Source: Pelagomonas calceolata (taxonomy: Eukaryota; Sar; Pelagophyceae; Pelagomonadales; Pelagomonadaceae). Taken from it: 64,000 nt of DNA. The notes under the pieces are model-generated. The model had not been told where the DNA came from and did no database searches. It saw only the letters and a list, made by a program, of their open reading frames with translations. Of this stretch, positions 35,814 to 46,500 are shown piece by piece. Positions within the stretch are counted from its first letter, which is position 1, and each line of letters starts with the position of its first letter. A program made the translations under genes and the position numbers. The stretch covers positions 1,922,001 to 1,986,000 of the forward strand of contig CAKKNE010000006.1 of the NCBI GenBank assembly GCA_918797485.1. Direction: 5' to 3'.

Positions 35814-36764
35814 ATGAGAAGCAAAGCCGCCATACAGGCCTCGAAGGCGGCCTTCGCGGAGGCGCGGCCCAACTACGTCGGCCCCGACGGGCGCTGCGTC
35901 CGCGCGGGCAACGGAACCGTGAACAACGCGGAGCGGCCGGCCTACTTCGTCTGGGCGCCGGCGCCGGCGACGGCGCCGCCGCCGCCGACGCCGGAGTGGC
36001 CCAGCGCCCAGCCGCCGCGGAGCGGTGGCAAGAAGCGGCGCGAGCAGCAGGCCGCGCACGTGGTCCTCGAGCCGCCCTACGCGCGCGACGGCGAGTGGGC
36101 GCCGCGCGCGCCGCCCGCCGCGCCGCGCGCCGCCCTCGAGCCGCCCTACGCGCGCGGCGGCGACTGGGCGCCGCGCGCGCCGCCCGCCGCGCCGCCCGTG
36201 CTGCCGCGCCCGCCGATCGAGACGGCGCCGCCGGCCCCGCCGACGCTCGCGGCGCCGCCGCCCGCCCCGCCGATCGAGGCGCCGCCGCCGGCCGTCGCGG
36301 CGGCCTTCCGAGCGCTGGCGGGGCCGTCGGCGGGCGTCGACGTCGTGCTGCGGAAACTCGCCGCGCCGCCGCTCGACGTCGCCGCCGCGGCGCCGGAGCC
36401 GCCGCCCGAGGAGGTGGACGAGGACGCGGCGCTCGCCGACGCCGCGGCCGCCACGGCCGTCGTGCCGCGGCGGCCGCCGAAGGCGCCGAAGGCGCCGAAG
36501 GCCGCGCCGGTCCGGCGCTACATGCGCATCAACGGCGGCCCGCCGGGCCGGCCCGCGGCCGTCCGCCGCGCCTTCGCGGGCAAGGCGCAGACCGTCGTGC
36601 GCAAGCAGCAGCGGGCCCTGCGCAACGCGGCGCCGCGCGCCAACAAGCACGCACCGACGTCGCCGCTCCTCTCAAACCCGCGCTACCCGACGCCCACGGC
36701 GAACGTGTACAAGACTACGGCGCGCCGCGCCTACGCGTGGCCGGCGCCCACGCCCGAGCTCTGA
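35814..36764 (+). CDS. Hypothetical proline/alanine-rich protein
   Basis: 316 codons. The N-terminus (MRSKAAIQASKAAFAEARPN) and the basic C-terminus (residues about 230-316, with KAPKAPKAAPVRRYMRINGG) look like real protein. The centre is low-complexity, with a duplicated unit LEPPYARDGEWAPRAPPAAP / LEPPYARGGDWAPRAPPAAP. No fold is recognised. Long antisense frames over it are shadows of the GC-rich codon pattern. Function unknown; possibly a structural or RNA-binding basic protein. Confidence 0.5.
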   Translation: MRSKAAIQASKAAFAEARPNYVGPDGRCVRAGNGTVNNAERPAYFVWAPAPATAPPPPTPEWPSAQPPRSGGKKRREQQAAHVVLEPPYARDGEWAPRAPPAAPRAALEPPYARGGDWAPRAPPAAPPVLPRPPIETAPPAPPTLAAPPPAPPIEAPPPAVAAAFRALAGPSAGVDVVLRKLAAPPLDVAAAAPEPPPEEVDEDAALADAAAATAVVPRRPPKAPKAPKAAPVRRYMRINGGPPGRPAAVRRAFAGKAQTVVRKQQRALRNAAPRANKHAPTSPLLSNPRYPTPTANVYKTTARRAYAWPAPTPEL

Positions 36765-37056
36765 CCGCGCGCGCGTTTTTCCCCGCCCCCCTCCGCCGCG
36801 CGCGCGTAACGAGCCGCCACCGTCCCCCACAGTAGTCTCCTTGCCGCCGCCGCGTCGATGCGTCCAAACGCGCGCGCTCCGCCAGTCCGGCATGCGATGC
36901 GTCGACGAGCGTGGAGCATGGGCTAGCGGCCTGTACTTAGACAGGCCGCTAGCTCGTTATCACGCGGCAACTGGCTGCCCCGGATATATCTACAAGAGAG
37001 TCGTTATATTCAGGGGAGAGGACCTAGGGAGATAGGGAAGTGAAGCTCGTGAAAGC

Positions 37057-37382
37057 TCAGAGGACCTCGAAGTCCTCGCCGCGTTTGTACCAGTCCACGC
37101 CGCGTTTGTACCAGTAGTTGGCGTCCTCCGCGTCCTTGATGTCGTCGAAGACGATGCGGTACATGCCGTCCGATTCGCGGTAGTCGACGATGTAGCCGAA
37201 CTCCGGCGCCGGCTCGGCGGAGGCCTCCCCCTCGGCGGAGGCCTCCCCCTCGGCGTCAGTCGACGGAATCAAGGTGAGAGCTGATTTGAAACAGGACAGC
37301 GGCTCCGCCTGATCGTCGAGCTGCACCTTGTAATACCTCGCCTGGCCGACCGGCGTTGAGACAATGGAGCCGAGCGACCCGT
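37057..37382 (-). CDS. 3' exon of a Tudor/KOW-like protein, 5' part not found
   Basis: The minus frame reads GSIVSTPVGQARYYKVQLDD ... FGYIVDYRESDGMYRIVFDD and ends WYKRGEDFEVL. Two barrel-like strands sets with an EGEASAEGEASAEP duplication between them, and a duplicated YKRG.DWYKRGED near the end, are visible. There is no in-frame ATG before a stop at 37384-37386, so it must be spliced from an upstream exon, or it is a gene fragment. It resembles the Tudor-like genes at 26983-31365. Confidence 0.45.
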
Positions 37383-37520
37383 CTTACCTGTGTAGGTACC
37401 TACCTGCATATGAAACATACCATACGCCGGAATTCATTGCACGACGAGATACTGACCCACGGCTGCTACGATTGCCGGAATTCGTTGGCACGACGAGACA
37501 CTGCCCCACACAGTACTCGC

Positions 37521-37937
37521 ATGGGAGAGCCAAGCAATGATAATGACACGATGCTGTTGGGGGGGCAGCCCGCGGCGCTAGCGGTCGCCCTGCAGGGCTT
37601 CGCGCGGCTCGAGGTGGCGGCGGCGTCGGCCCGCGCGGTCGCGGACGGCCTCCTGCGGCGCGACGTCGGCGCGCTCGTCGACGCGCTGCGGGCCGAGCGC
37701 GCGCGGTCGGCGCAGCTCGCCGACGACTTTGCGGCCGCGCGCTCGCGGTGGCGGCGCGAGGCGAGGCGGCGGGCGCGCGTGGTCGAGGAGCTCGTGGCGG
37801 AAAACGACTCGCTCGCGGAGCGCCTCGAGGCGGCTGTCGACGAGGTCCGCCGGCTCCGCAAGGCGGCCGCCGCAGATGCCGCTGCCCCCGAAGCCGCCGC
37901 GGGCCGGCGGCGGAGCGGTCGAAGGCGGCGCGCATAA
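37521..37937 (+). CDS. Small hypothetical coiled-coil protein
   Basis: 138 residues from MGEPSNDNDTMLLGGQPAAL. Residues 30-115 form a continuous heptad-rich helix (FARLEVAAASARAVADGLLR ... LVAENDSLAERLEAAVDEVR). It ends in a basic stretch (GRRRSGRRRRA). No family recognised. It converges on the kinase gene. Confidence 0.5.
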   Translation: MGEPSNDNDTMLLGGQPAALAVALQGFARLEVAAASARAVADGLLRRDVGALVDALRAERARSAQLADDFAAARSRWRREARRRARVVEELVAENDSLAERLEAAVDEVRRLRKAAAADAAAPEAAAGRRRSGRRRRA

Positions 37938-38017
37938 TTATTAGTCTGTTTACACTTGGAGGAAGGAGGATGGTGAAGAAGGTGGTGGATGGTATCTTGG
38001 AAATGACGATGGGGGGG

Positions 38018-39094
38018 CTAGAGCTCGTCGTCGAGGAGCTCGCGCGCCGAGCGCAAGCGCCCCCGGACCGGCACCGGCGGCGGCGCGACGGCGTCCGGCG
38101 CGGCGAACCACGCGTGCGCGCGCGCGGCGGCGGCGGCGACGCGATCACAGGGCGCGAGCCGCAGGCACGCGCGCGCCAGCGCGAAGGCCTCCGGCGGCCA
38201 GCCGCTCGCGTCGCGCGGGAGGTCGTCGCGCGCCATCGCGTCGGCCCAGGCCTCGCGCGGCACGCGCGAAAGCGGGTGCCTGCCGACGCACAGCGCGCAG
38301 AGCACGATCCCAAAGGACCAAAGGTCAACCGACGGATCGCAAGTGCCGCCCCGCAGCTGCTCGGGCGCCATGTACGGCAGAGTGCCGACGTGCGCCGTCG
38401 CGGCCTTGCCGTTCGTCGCGCTCGTGGAACTGAAGCGCGCGCTGCCGAAGTCGCAGAGCAGCACGTGCAGGGGCCCGTCCGCGTCCCTGACCAGGACGTT
38501 CTCCAGCTTGAGGTCGCGGTGGACGATGCCTCGCGCGTGCAGGAAACTCAGCGCGTCAAGGATTTGGGCCGAGGCGCGCCTCGCGACCGCTTCGGGCGGC
38601 GTGCCGTGTCTTACGACGTCCAACAACGTGCCGCCTTCGGCCTTTTCCATCACGACGTAGTTCGTGGCGGACGAGAGGACGACCTCGTGGCATTGCACTA
38701 CGTGTTTGTGGAAGGGCAGCGCGCGCTGGAGAAGCAGCTCGCGCTTGACGGCCTCCCTGAACGGCGGCGGCTTCTGCCGCTTCCGCTCGGAGTCGGACTC
38801 GGGCGCGGCCAGGGCGGCGGAGTCCGCCCGCTGGAGTCTCGCGGCGTCGCGGCGGCGGCGGCGCCGCGCCAGCACCTTGATCGCGACCCGCGTTCCGTCC
38901 GCGGTCCGCGTCGCCTCGACGACGTCCGCCGCGACGCCGCGCGCGATCACGGCGCCAAAGACATATCTCGCCCGCAGCGGCTCCGCGTCGCCGCCCCAGC
39001 CGCCGCGCGCCAGCGCGCGCCGCGGCGTCGTCGCGCCGCCGGACGCGCCCGGCAGCGACTGCTCCGCGGTCTGGCAGAGGCGGGGCCAGGGCAT
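38018..39094 (-). CDS. Serine/threonine protein kinase
   Basis: 358 residues from MPWPRLCQTAEQSLPGASGG; a start 35 codons upstream is possible. The kinase core is complete in most motifs: VAIKVLARRR (VAIK lysine), HRDLKLENVLV (catalytic loop with Asp and Asn), CDFGSARF (DFG), HVGTLPYMAPEQLRG (APE) and DLWSFGIVLCALCVGRHPL. The glycine-rich loop is weak (IARGVAADVVEA instead of GxGxxG), so nucleotide binding may be atypical. It is closest in style to CAMK/AMPK-like kinases, with a Lys/Arg-rich insert after the VAIK strand. The substrate is unknown. Confidence 0.85.
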   Translation of the reverse strand: MPWPRLCQTAEQSLPGASGGATTPRRALARGGWGGDAEPLRARYVFGAVIARGVAADVVEATRTADGTRVAIKVLARRRRRRDAARLQRADSAALAAPESDSERKRQKPPPFREAVKRELLLQRALPFHKHVVQCHEVVLSSATNYVVMEKAEGGTLLDVVRHGTPPEAVARRASAQILDALSFLHARGIVHRDLKLENVLVRDADGPLHVLLCDFGSARFSSTSATNGKAATAHVGTLPYMAPEQLRGGTCDPSVDLWSFGIVLCALCVGRHPLSRVPREAWADAMARDDLPRDASGWPPEAFALARACLRLAPCDRVAAAAARAHAWFAAPDAVAPPPVPVRGRLRSARELLDDEL

Positions 39095-39407
39095 ACTGCG
39101 TCGTCGCTGCGCAGCCGCTTTTATCAGCACCAGCAGCACTTTGGTACAACGCCGGAACGAGGGTTTTGATAGACGTTGCTGTTGGCGACGCCGGCCCACT
39201 TTTTTGTTTAAATTTCGGCAGAGACCTGATGCTGGCTTGCGGTATTGCAGCTGGCCAATCCGCTTGGCGCCCGCCTGCGGGTTTTCGCAAAAAGGTTCGG
39301 GGCGAGCCGCCTCTTTTGTCCGCTGAGGAGGAAATGGCGGCGGAGGCCTCCGCAGGCGGGTGTCCGCTTGGCCTAGTAGGAATGACTAAAAATAGGTAAA
39401 TAATGCA

Positions 39408-39437
39408 TTGCTTTGCTTAGAGCTAGGCCGCATAGCC
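39408..39437. repeat. Short block shared with the LINE tail at 15.3 kb
   Basis: TTGCTTTGCTTAGAGCTAGG followed by CCGCATAGC repeats the sequence between the two TTTA arrays at 15273-15300 (TTGCTTTGCTTAGAGCTAGG CCGCCTAGC). It is presumably the tail end of another dispersed repeat; no LINE coding sequence is seen beside it. Confidence 0.45.
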
Positions 39438-39563
39438 GCGACCCACCCTGGGGACTATTAATTTACCATTTCGCTATACTTGTTGGTGCAGCGGATGGTG
39501 GGGCAAAAACCCACGCCCTTCTAGATACGTTATATTATTAATCGTCACAACTGTCGCGGGTGT

Positions 39564-40169
39564 TTGATTGCTCCCTGCGAACAATGGCTCACAGGAGTGG
39601 TGTGCGAACAATGCAAGAACAGAGATGCCTACATGGACCCGTGCCTCCACATCTATTGGTGCTCCGTGAGCCCATCCACAATCCACGCGTCCTGGAAGTG
39701 GAGCGTCCCCGATACTTGGGAGGACATGAGCGGCTTGACGGTGGCCTCTGTGCTAGAGCACTTCGTTGACTGGAGGTAAGTATACTTTTATGATGTAATT
39801 TTTGATTGGACATGGGCTACTGAGGGCGAGCTGGCAGCAGCACTGCGCTCCGACCAAATCTGTCGGGAGAATGGGCGGCCCGTCCACAATTTTCCTCGCG
39901 ACGGGGATCTGGGTGCGGAACCGCCTGCCTCTAGATATTACGGAGTGACGAAGAAAATTCGCAAGTCTGATGTGGTTTGGCGGGCAAGAATCACATATTC
40001 AAATTGGAAAAATGATATATATATTGGCTGCTTCGACGAAGAGCAGGAAGCCGCGCGAGCCGTCGACGAGTATCTCGCGTCGATAGGATACGAGCGCCGG
40101 AACTTCCCGGAGGACGAGGTGGAGGACCTCGAAGACCTCGGCGGCGACGCGGTCTCGAGTCCGCAGTAA
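39564..40169 (+). CDS. AP2-domain protein, two visible exons, 5' end uncertain
   Basis: Exon 1 (open from 39564 to 39775) encodes CEQCKNRDAYMDPCLHIYWC ... VLEHFVDW, with Cys/His residues that could bind zinc. A 159-nt intron (39776-39934; GTAAGT donor, CCTGCCTCTAG acceptor, phase 2) joins it to RYYGVTKKIRKSDVVWRARI ... IYIGCFDEEQEAARAVDEYL, an AP2/ERF-type DNA-binding domain (YGV..., WRARI, GxF.xE.EAARAVD...). The C-terminus is acidic. No in-frame ATG precedes exon 1 apart from the internal Met at 39633, so an upstream exon is likely. AP2 domains in algae occur in transcription factors and also in homing-type endonucleases; no endonuclease motif is seen here. Confidence 0.65.
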
Positions 40170-40604
40170 TTCTCTTTTCTCGTCCCGGGTAATTATCATC
40201 AAGAGAGAGAGAGTCGCTTATTGAACCCACCCCCAGGTACGGATCAACTCCGAGCACAGTAAATGCTACTACTAGTACTAGTACTAGCCCACCGCAGCGC
40301 GTCGTCGTCGACGCGGTCAAAAACCGCGACGTAAAAACGCACGCGCACGCTGCGCGTCGCTTCCAATCTCTTCGATACCGATGCACGAGATACACCCTAG
40401 AGCCATGAGGCTTCGTATTAGTATACCAAAATTCAAGAGGTACTTAGTACTTATAGGGTACCGTAGGTACCGTAGGTACCTACGGCCTTGAGGGCAAGCA
40501 TCATCATGCGGATGCTGGCCTCAAGCTCTGCCCAGCAGCAAGGGCTGGCACCGCTGGGCGAGAGTCACACTAGTGCTCACACTGTTGTGGCACGTAGGGC
40601 ATCC
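40170..40604. other. Spacer with TACTAG and GTACC repeats
   Basis: CTACTACTAGTACTAGTACT lies at about 40265-40285 and a GGTACCGTAGGTACCGTAGG cluster at 40453-40485, the clearest example of the GTACC palindrome family in the window. The promoter of the D27-like gene should lie here. Confidence 0.45.
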
Positions 40605-41744
40605 ATGCGCACGGCGGCGGCGTGGTGCCTGCTCCTCCCGAGCGCCGCCGCGTTCGCGCCGGCGCCACCACCTGATAGTAGACGGCGCGCACTCACGACG
40701 CGGAGCGCCGGCGCCGGCGAGCTCCTGGCCGAGGTCCGCGACCTCGCGCGGCTGCGCCCGACGCGCGACGACATCGTGCGGCTGAGCGACGCCTGCGACG
40801 CGGGCGACGGCGCCCTGCGCTTCCTGCGCCGCCGCAAGCGCTACGGGCTGCTCGCGGAGCTGCTCAAACGGGACGCGGCGGCGTACGCCGACGTCGCCGG
40901 CTGGCTCCACGGCGCGTGTGGCGTCGGGCGCGACCAGCTGCCGAACCTCGAGCGCGTGCCCCTCGCCGCGGCGCCGCCGCCCGCGGTCGACGACCTCGTG
41001 CCCGACTGCACCTTGACGAACAAGACGTTCGCGGAGACGCCGCTCGACGCGTTCCTCCTCCAGTTCACGCGGGACCGCTACGCCGAGCACACGCCCGGGC
41101 CGGCCTTCCGCTCGCGGCAGGCCGGCATCCTCGGGCTGCTCGAGGAGATGCGCGTGCTCATGCTCGACGAGCGCGGGACGGACGCGGCGCAGCAGGACCT
41201 GGTGATCCGCGTGCTGCTGGACCTGATGACGCCGGCCCTGCCGCCGTTCTACCGGCTCTTCATGGGCGGCCTCGTGCCGTCGGCGGAGCGCGGCGACCCC
41301 GCGTGGCTCGTGGACCTCGCGGCGCGGCAGTCGCTGCGCCGCCCGGGCGAGCGCTGGCTCGGCGGGCGCGGCCCGCCGCCCTACGCGCCGCTGCTGACGA
41401 GCGTCGTGGCGCCGTTCGTGTTCGGCTTCCTCGTGGGCCCCGGCCGGGTCAACCGGCGGGGCGACGGCGCGCGGGGCGGCCTCGTCGTGGACAAGTGCAA
41501 GTTCCTGCAGGAGTCGAACTGCAAGGGCCTGTGCCTGCACCAGTGCAAGCGGCCGGCGGAGCGGCTCTTCGACGACCTGGGCGTGCCGCTGCGCGTCGCG
41601 CCGAACTTCGAGACGCAGGAGTGCCAGTGGTCCTGGGGCGTCGCCGCGCCGGCGCCCGAGGCCGACGACGCGTGGCCCGACAACTGCCTCGCCGGCTGCG
41701 CGAACCGGAAGCTCCTACCGGCGGCCGGACGAAGGGAGTGTTAG
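40605..41744 (+). CDS. Beta-carotene isomerase D27-like protein, plastid-targeted
   Basis: 379 residues from MRTAAAWCLLLPSAAAFAPA, a signal peptide with an AAAFAP cleavage motif followed by a basic, Ser/Thr-containing stretch. This is the bipartite leader for plastids surrounded by four membranes. The frame opens 39 codons earlier, but only this Met gives the leader. The C-terminus holds the DUF4033 signature: CKFLQESNCKGLCLHQCKRP (Cys cluster), AERLFDDLGVPLRVAPNFET and ECQWSWG. D27 proteins are iron-dependent isomerases acting on carotenoids at the start of strigolactone-like pathways in plants; algal members have less certain substrates. The substrate is therefore inferred. Confidence 0.88.
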   Translation: MRTAAAWCLLLPSAAAFAPAPPPDSRRRALTTRSAGAGELLAEVRDLARLRPTRDDIVRLSDACDAGDGALRFLRRRKRYGLLAELLKRDAAAYADVAGWLHGACGVGRDQLPNLERVPLAAAPPPAVDDLVPDCTLTNKTFAETPLDAFLLQFTRDRYAEHTPGPAFRSRQAGILGLLEEMRVLMLDERGTDAAQQDLVIRVLLDLMTPALPPFYRLFMGGLVPSAERGDPAWLVDLAARQSLRRPGERWLGGRGPPPYAPLLTSVVAPFVFGFLVGPGRVNRRGDGARGGLVVDKCKFLQESNCKGLCLHQCKRPAERLFDDLGVPLRVAPNFETQECQWSWGVAAPAPEADDAWPDNCLAGCANRKLLPAAGRREC

Positions 41745-41769
41745 CACTCCCTTAAAATAATATACCTTC

Positions 41770-43155
41770 CTAGAGCATGTGCGTCCGCTTGACCCACTTG
41801 TAGAAGCCGCGCATCTTCGCCGCCCAGACCGCGAAGACCACGACGAAGCTCAGGAACGCGGGCCGCCAGAGGCGCCACCGCCGCGCGAGCGACGTCTGGG
41901 CCGCGCGCCGCGCGGCGCCCGCGAGCTTCCGATCCAGCGCGCGGTACTTGGCGTCCGTGCCGCGCGCGACGAGGCCCTCGAGCCTCGCGACGCGCCGGTC
42001 CAGGTCCGACGTCGCCGCCGCCGTCGCGCGCGCCTCGAGGGCCGCGAGGCGCCGCGCCGCGCTCGTCCGCGCCGCGATGAGCTCCGCGAGCGTCCGCCTC
42101 AAGTCGTCGCGCACGGCGATGAGCTCGTGCTCGTAGGACGCCTCGACGTCCTCGATGCCGTGCAGCACGGCGTCGACGCCGCGCTCGAGCGCGTCCGCGC
42201 GCTCGGGGTCCACGGCCGGCGAGTGCCGCGCGTAGCCCGGCGCGACCGGGTCGCGGTCGGCGTCCGACGCCGCCTGGCGCCGCAGCGTGAGCGCGAGCAC
42301 GTCCTGGCGGTCCGGCGGCCGCAGGCCGTCGCCCGGCGCGTCGGCCGGGTCCGGCGCCGGCGCCGCGGCCGCGAGGCCGAGCCGCGCCGCGCGCATCCAC
42401 GCGCGGTCGTGCAGCGCGTCGAGGTCCACGCGGAAGTCGCAGAGCGTCGCGGCGCGGCGCTGGCCGGGCCGCCGCGCGGCGACGACGGTCAGCCGCGCGA
42501 AGCCCGGCTGCGGGAAGGCCTCGCCGTCCTCGACGAGCGGCGCGCCGGCGACGACCTCGAGGCGCACGGTCCGCGTCGCCCGCGCGAGGTCCGCGCCCGG
42601 CGCCGTGCGCGTGCGCAGGTCGCAGCGGCAGGACCCGGCCACGCCGACGACGCCGCGGTCGTCCCTGACGACGACGCGCGCCGCGCCGGCCGAGAGCACG
42701 ACGCCGACGGCGGCGGCGTCGGGCACGACGCGCGCGTCGTCGACGAGCGGCGCCGCGCGGAACGCCGCTTCGAGTGACGGCGCGTCCTCGGGCCGCCGCG
42801 CGACCCACAGCGCCAGGCCCGCCGCGCGCGCGGGGTCGACGGGCGCCGCGCCCTCGCCCTGGACGCGCAGCGCGAGCTCGCCCACCACCGCCACCTCGCC
42901 CAGCGGCACGCGGGACCAGAGCGCGCCGCGCCGCGCCGCGCCGCCCGTGAGCCGCACGAAGTGCTCCCAGACCCGCGCCCCGCCCGAGAGCTCCCAGAGC
43001 GGCGACGCCTGGCGGTCGCCCAGTTCGTTCGAGTGCACGAAGGGCGCCGCGAGCGACTCGCGCATGACGATCGCGCGCAGCGGCCGCGCGGGCGGCGGCG
43101 CGGCGAGGGCCAGGAGGAGGAAGAGCCAGCCCATGGGGCAGCCCCGGCTGGCCAA
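41770..43155 (-). CDS. L-type lectin cargo receptor, ERGIC-53/VIP36-like
   Basis: 461 residues. The start MASRGCPMGWLFLLLALAAP gives a signal peptide. The luminal lectin-like domain (about 30-280) has VWEHFVRLTGGAARRGALWS then RVPL, close to the 'IRLTP...QG.LW...PL' strand of L-type lectins, and AGLALWVARRP at the place of the DGFAFW strand. Calcium- and mannose-binding residues cannot be assigned by eye. A predicted coiled coil (about 345-420, ELIAVRDDLRRTLAELIAAR) is followed by one transmembrane helix (FLSFVVVFAVWAAKM) and a short basic cytosolic tail (RGFYKWVKRTHML). This is the topology of ERGIC-53, which carries glycoproteins from ER to Golgi. The gene converges on the D27-like gene with 25 bp between them. 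Confidence 0.75.
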   Translation of the reverse strand: MASRGCPMGWLFLLLALAAPPPARPLRAIVMRESLAAPFVHSNELGDRQASPLWELSGGARVWEHFVRLTGGAARRGALWSRVPLGEVAVVGELALRVQGEGAAPVDPARAAGLALWVARRPEDAPSLEAAFRAAPLVDDARVVPDAAAVGVVLSAGAARVVVRDDRGVVGVAGSCRCDLRTRTAPGADLARATRTVRLEVVAGAPLVEDGEAFPQPGFARLTVVAARRPGQRRAATLCDFRVDLDALHDRAWMRAARLGLAAAAPAPDPADAPGDGLRPPDRQDVLALTLRRQAASDADRDPVAPGYARHSPAVDPERADALERGVDAVLHGIEDVEASYEHELIAVRDDLRRTLAELIAARTSAARRLAALEARATAAATSDLDRRVARLEGLVARGTDAKYRALDRKLAGAARRAAQTSLARRWRLWRPAFLSFVVVFAVWAAKMRGFYKWVKRTHML

Positions 43156-43535
43156 CGAGTGGTGGTGGCAGCGCTGCCGGCGCGACCGCGGGGGCAGAGG
43201 CAGCGACGAGCCAGGACTCGCCTGCAGCGAGCACTGTGTTCAAGCTTAACAAATTTCAGGAGAGGCCTAGGAGGAAACCCGCACCAATATCCAGGCGGCG
43301 GACCGGGCACCCCCACGACTCCCATCCGCCGGGGCGGGACACGGCGAGGCATCGCCGGTACCTCTCTTCGAATCGGCCCCGCACGAAGCGCCGGCGCTAG
43401 CGCTATAGCGCGGTGCTGAGGCTCTAAGCTCCCCGACAAGAGCCAGCCGGGGAGTCCTTCGTGAAGTGTTGCTCGGCCCCTCGAGCCGCGAGCGACGAGG
43501 CTGCCCTGGAGGATGAACCACGATGAATAACTAGG

Positions 43536-46500
43536 ATGCCGTTCCGGAAAGGCGGCGAGGCGGCCCAGACCGGCCGGCGGAAGCGCAAGGGCCGGCCCTC
43601 GGCGGCGCTCGAGGCCATCCCCATGGTGCAGGCGCGCCGCAAGGCCGCGGACCTCGGGGCCGCCGAGCGGCGCGCGGAGGTGCAGCCGCCGTTTCGCCTG
43701 GCGGCGACGCTCCGCGGCTGCGCGGCGCCGCGGCGACCCGCCGCGTTCCGGCGGGGCTGGCGCGAGGCGGGCCGCCGCGTCATGATGAAGCGGCTCCACC
43801 TCGAGGTCGTCCTGCGGGACGCGGCGGCCGCGGCGGGCCTGCCGACGCAGCCGCACGCGCCCCGGGCCCTGGAGAAGGCGCACGTGCGCCTGGCGACGCA
43901 CTACCTCGCCGCCGGCGAGCACGCGCTCTGCAAGGCGCACCTCGACGAGGTGCTGCGCGGCCGCGCGGCCTACGCGTGGTACGCCCACGCCCCGCTCGAC
44001 GCCGCGTTCTACCGCCGCCTCGCCGTCTGCGAGTGCGAGCTGCACCTCCGCGACACGGCCCTGCTGGAGCTGCCCTTCGCGCGCGACGAGGCCGTCGCGG
44101 CGGCGCTCGACGCGAAGCGCGCGAAGCAGCGCCTGCAGCGCGAGCGCCACGCGAAGCTCGTCGCGAAGCGCCGGGACATGGACCGCCTCGCGGCGGCGGC
44201 CGCGGCGGCCGAGGCCAAGGAGGCCGAGCGCCGGCGCCGCGCGAAGAACAGCCGGCCGAAGATGGGCCTGAGCCGCGCGGAGCGGAAGCGGCAGCAGGCG
44301 CTCGACGAGCAGCGCCGGGACCTCGAGGCGGCGCGCCTGCGCGAGGAGGCGCGGCGCGAGGCCCTGCGGACGCCGCCGCCGTCGGAGGCGCAGCTCGCGC
44401 GCGAGGCGCTGGCGCGGGACCGCGCCCTCGCCGACGGGGCGGTCGACCGGTGCCGGGCGGCGGCCGCCGCGCGGGCGGCGCGCGCGTGGCTCGAGGACGC
44501 GCGCCTGCGGGCCGCGCGGGCCGCGTACGAGCAGTGCCTGGGGCGGCTGCCGCCGGGGCCCGCGGCGGCGTCGCGCGTCGCGCCGCTGCTCGTCGAGGCG
44601 GGCCTGGTCCACGAGCGGCTCGGGGGCCGGCGCGGCGCGGCGGCGGCGGCGAAGCTCTACGGCACGGCGATCGAGTTCTTCCCGCGGCGGCCGGGCTACC
44701 GGCGCGCGTGCTTCCGGGCCGCGCTCGCGGCGTGGCGGGCGCGGCGGCGCGGCGACGCGGGCGGCGCCGCGCGCGCGCGCGACCTCCTCGCGCTGATCGT
44801 CCCGCCGGAGCCCGGCCCGGAGGCGCCGGCGGCGCCGGAGGAATCGGAGGCGCCGGAGGAACTCGCGACCCCGGAGGAGGAGGCGACCCCGGCGCCGGCA
44901 CCCGCGCCGGAGCCTCCGCCGGCGCCGGCGCCGGCGCCGGCGCCGGCCGCGGCCGAGGCCGTCGACGAGGCGCCCGCGCCGACGCCGCCGCCGCCGCCCG
45001 AACAGATCGCGGAGCAGGGCGGCGCGCTCCGCTGGTACCAGAGGCTCCTGGGCCCGCGCGTGGTCGCCGCCGAGTCGGACTCGGACTACTCGGACTCGTC
45101 GTCGTCGTCCTCCTCGTCGTCGGAGTCGGACTCGGACTCGGAGTCGTCCGAGGAGGAGGGCACGCTGACGCGCGCGCAGCAGGTGAAGAAGATGGCGCGC
45201 GCGAAGGCCAAGGCCGCCGCGCTCGAGGCCAAGGCCAAGGCCGAGGAGGAGGAGCGGCAGCGCATCGTCGCGGAGCGCCGCGCGGCGTCGGCGGCCTACC
45301 GGCGCGCCAAGGCCCAGTACATCCTCGCGGACCTGGACAAGCGCATGGCGGCGTGGCGCGCGCGGCCGCGGCGGACGCGCTACGGCGACGACGCGCTGTG
45401 CCTGCTCCTCTACGCCCTGGCGCTCGAGGCGGCGCCCGCCGAGGCGGCCGTCGAGGCGCCGGCCGGAGACGACGCGTCGCTCGCCTCGACCGGCGAGGCG
45501 GCGCCGCCCGAGGCGCACCTCCCGGCGCCCGCCGCCGCCCCGGAAACGGGGGCCCCGGCGCCGGCGCCGGCTGCGGCGCCGCGGCCGTGGCGGACGCCGG
45601 ACGCGCTCCGCGACCGCGCGTTCCGGCTGTCCCGCGACCTCGACCAGTTCGACGCGGCGCGCCACGACGGCCCCCGGAGCTGGCTCGGCGACCGCCGGAC
45701 GTGGCGCGCGCTCGCCGAGGCCGCGGCGGCGCGCGGCGAGCCCGTGCTCGCCGTCGAGTGCTACGAGCGCGGCCTGGCCCTCGCCTACGTGTCGCCGCTG
45801 CGGCGGGCCCAGACGGACCCCGAGCGCGTCGCCGCGTACGACCGCGACGACGACGTCGCGCTGCTGCTCGCGGCCGGGCGCCAGCACATGCTGCTGCGGG
45901 ACCCCGCGCGGGCGCGGCGGTGCGCCGACGCCGCGTTCGGCCTCGACGAGTGGGACCCGCGCGCGCGGCGCGTGCAGATGGCGTTTGACCCGGAGGTCTT
46001 CGACCGCGCGCGCGCCGAGGAGGCCGCGGCGAACGTCCTGCAGAAGAAGTTCTGGCGCGGGCGCGTGTGGTGGCCGCCGTTCTGGGCCCGCGTGAAGGCG
46101 CACCGGATCGCGGTGGCCGAGGCCCTCGTGGAGGCCGACCGCTGGGGCCACTACGCCGCGCGCGAGGACCTGCGGTACTACTACCCCAAGAAGTGGTTTT
46201 GCCTGCTCCTCTACGAGGACCACGTCGTCGCCGTCGCCCAGCGGTTCATACGGCGGGTCCTCGACTACCGGACGAAGGTGCTGCTCGACGCGGCGCGCCA
46301 CCTGCGGACGGTGAACGCGGCGCTGTCCGCCTTTACCAGGGCGCCGTGCGACGGCGCGGCGCGCGCCCGCTGCCGCGAGGTCGCGCGCGATCCGCGGACG
46401 CTCGCGGACCACGCTATTGTCGGCGCCGCCGCCCGCATCGTCGAGGAGGACGCGGCGGTCGTCGTGCTCCAGTGCCTGGCGCGGCGCCGCCAGGCCGCGG

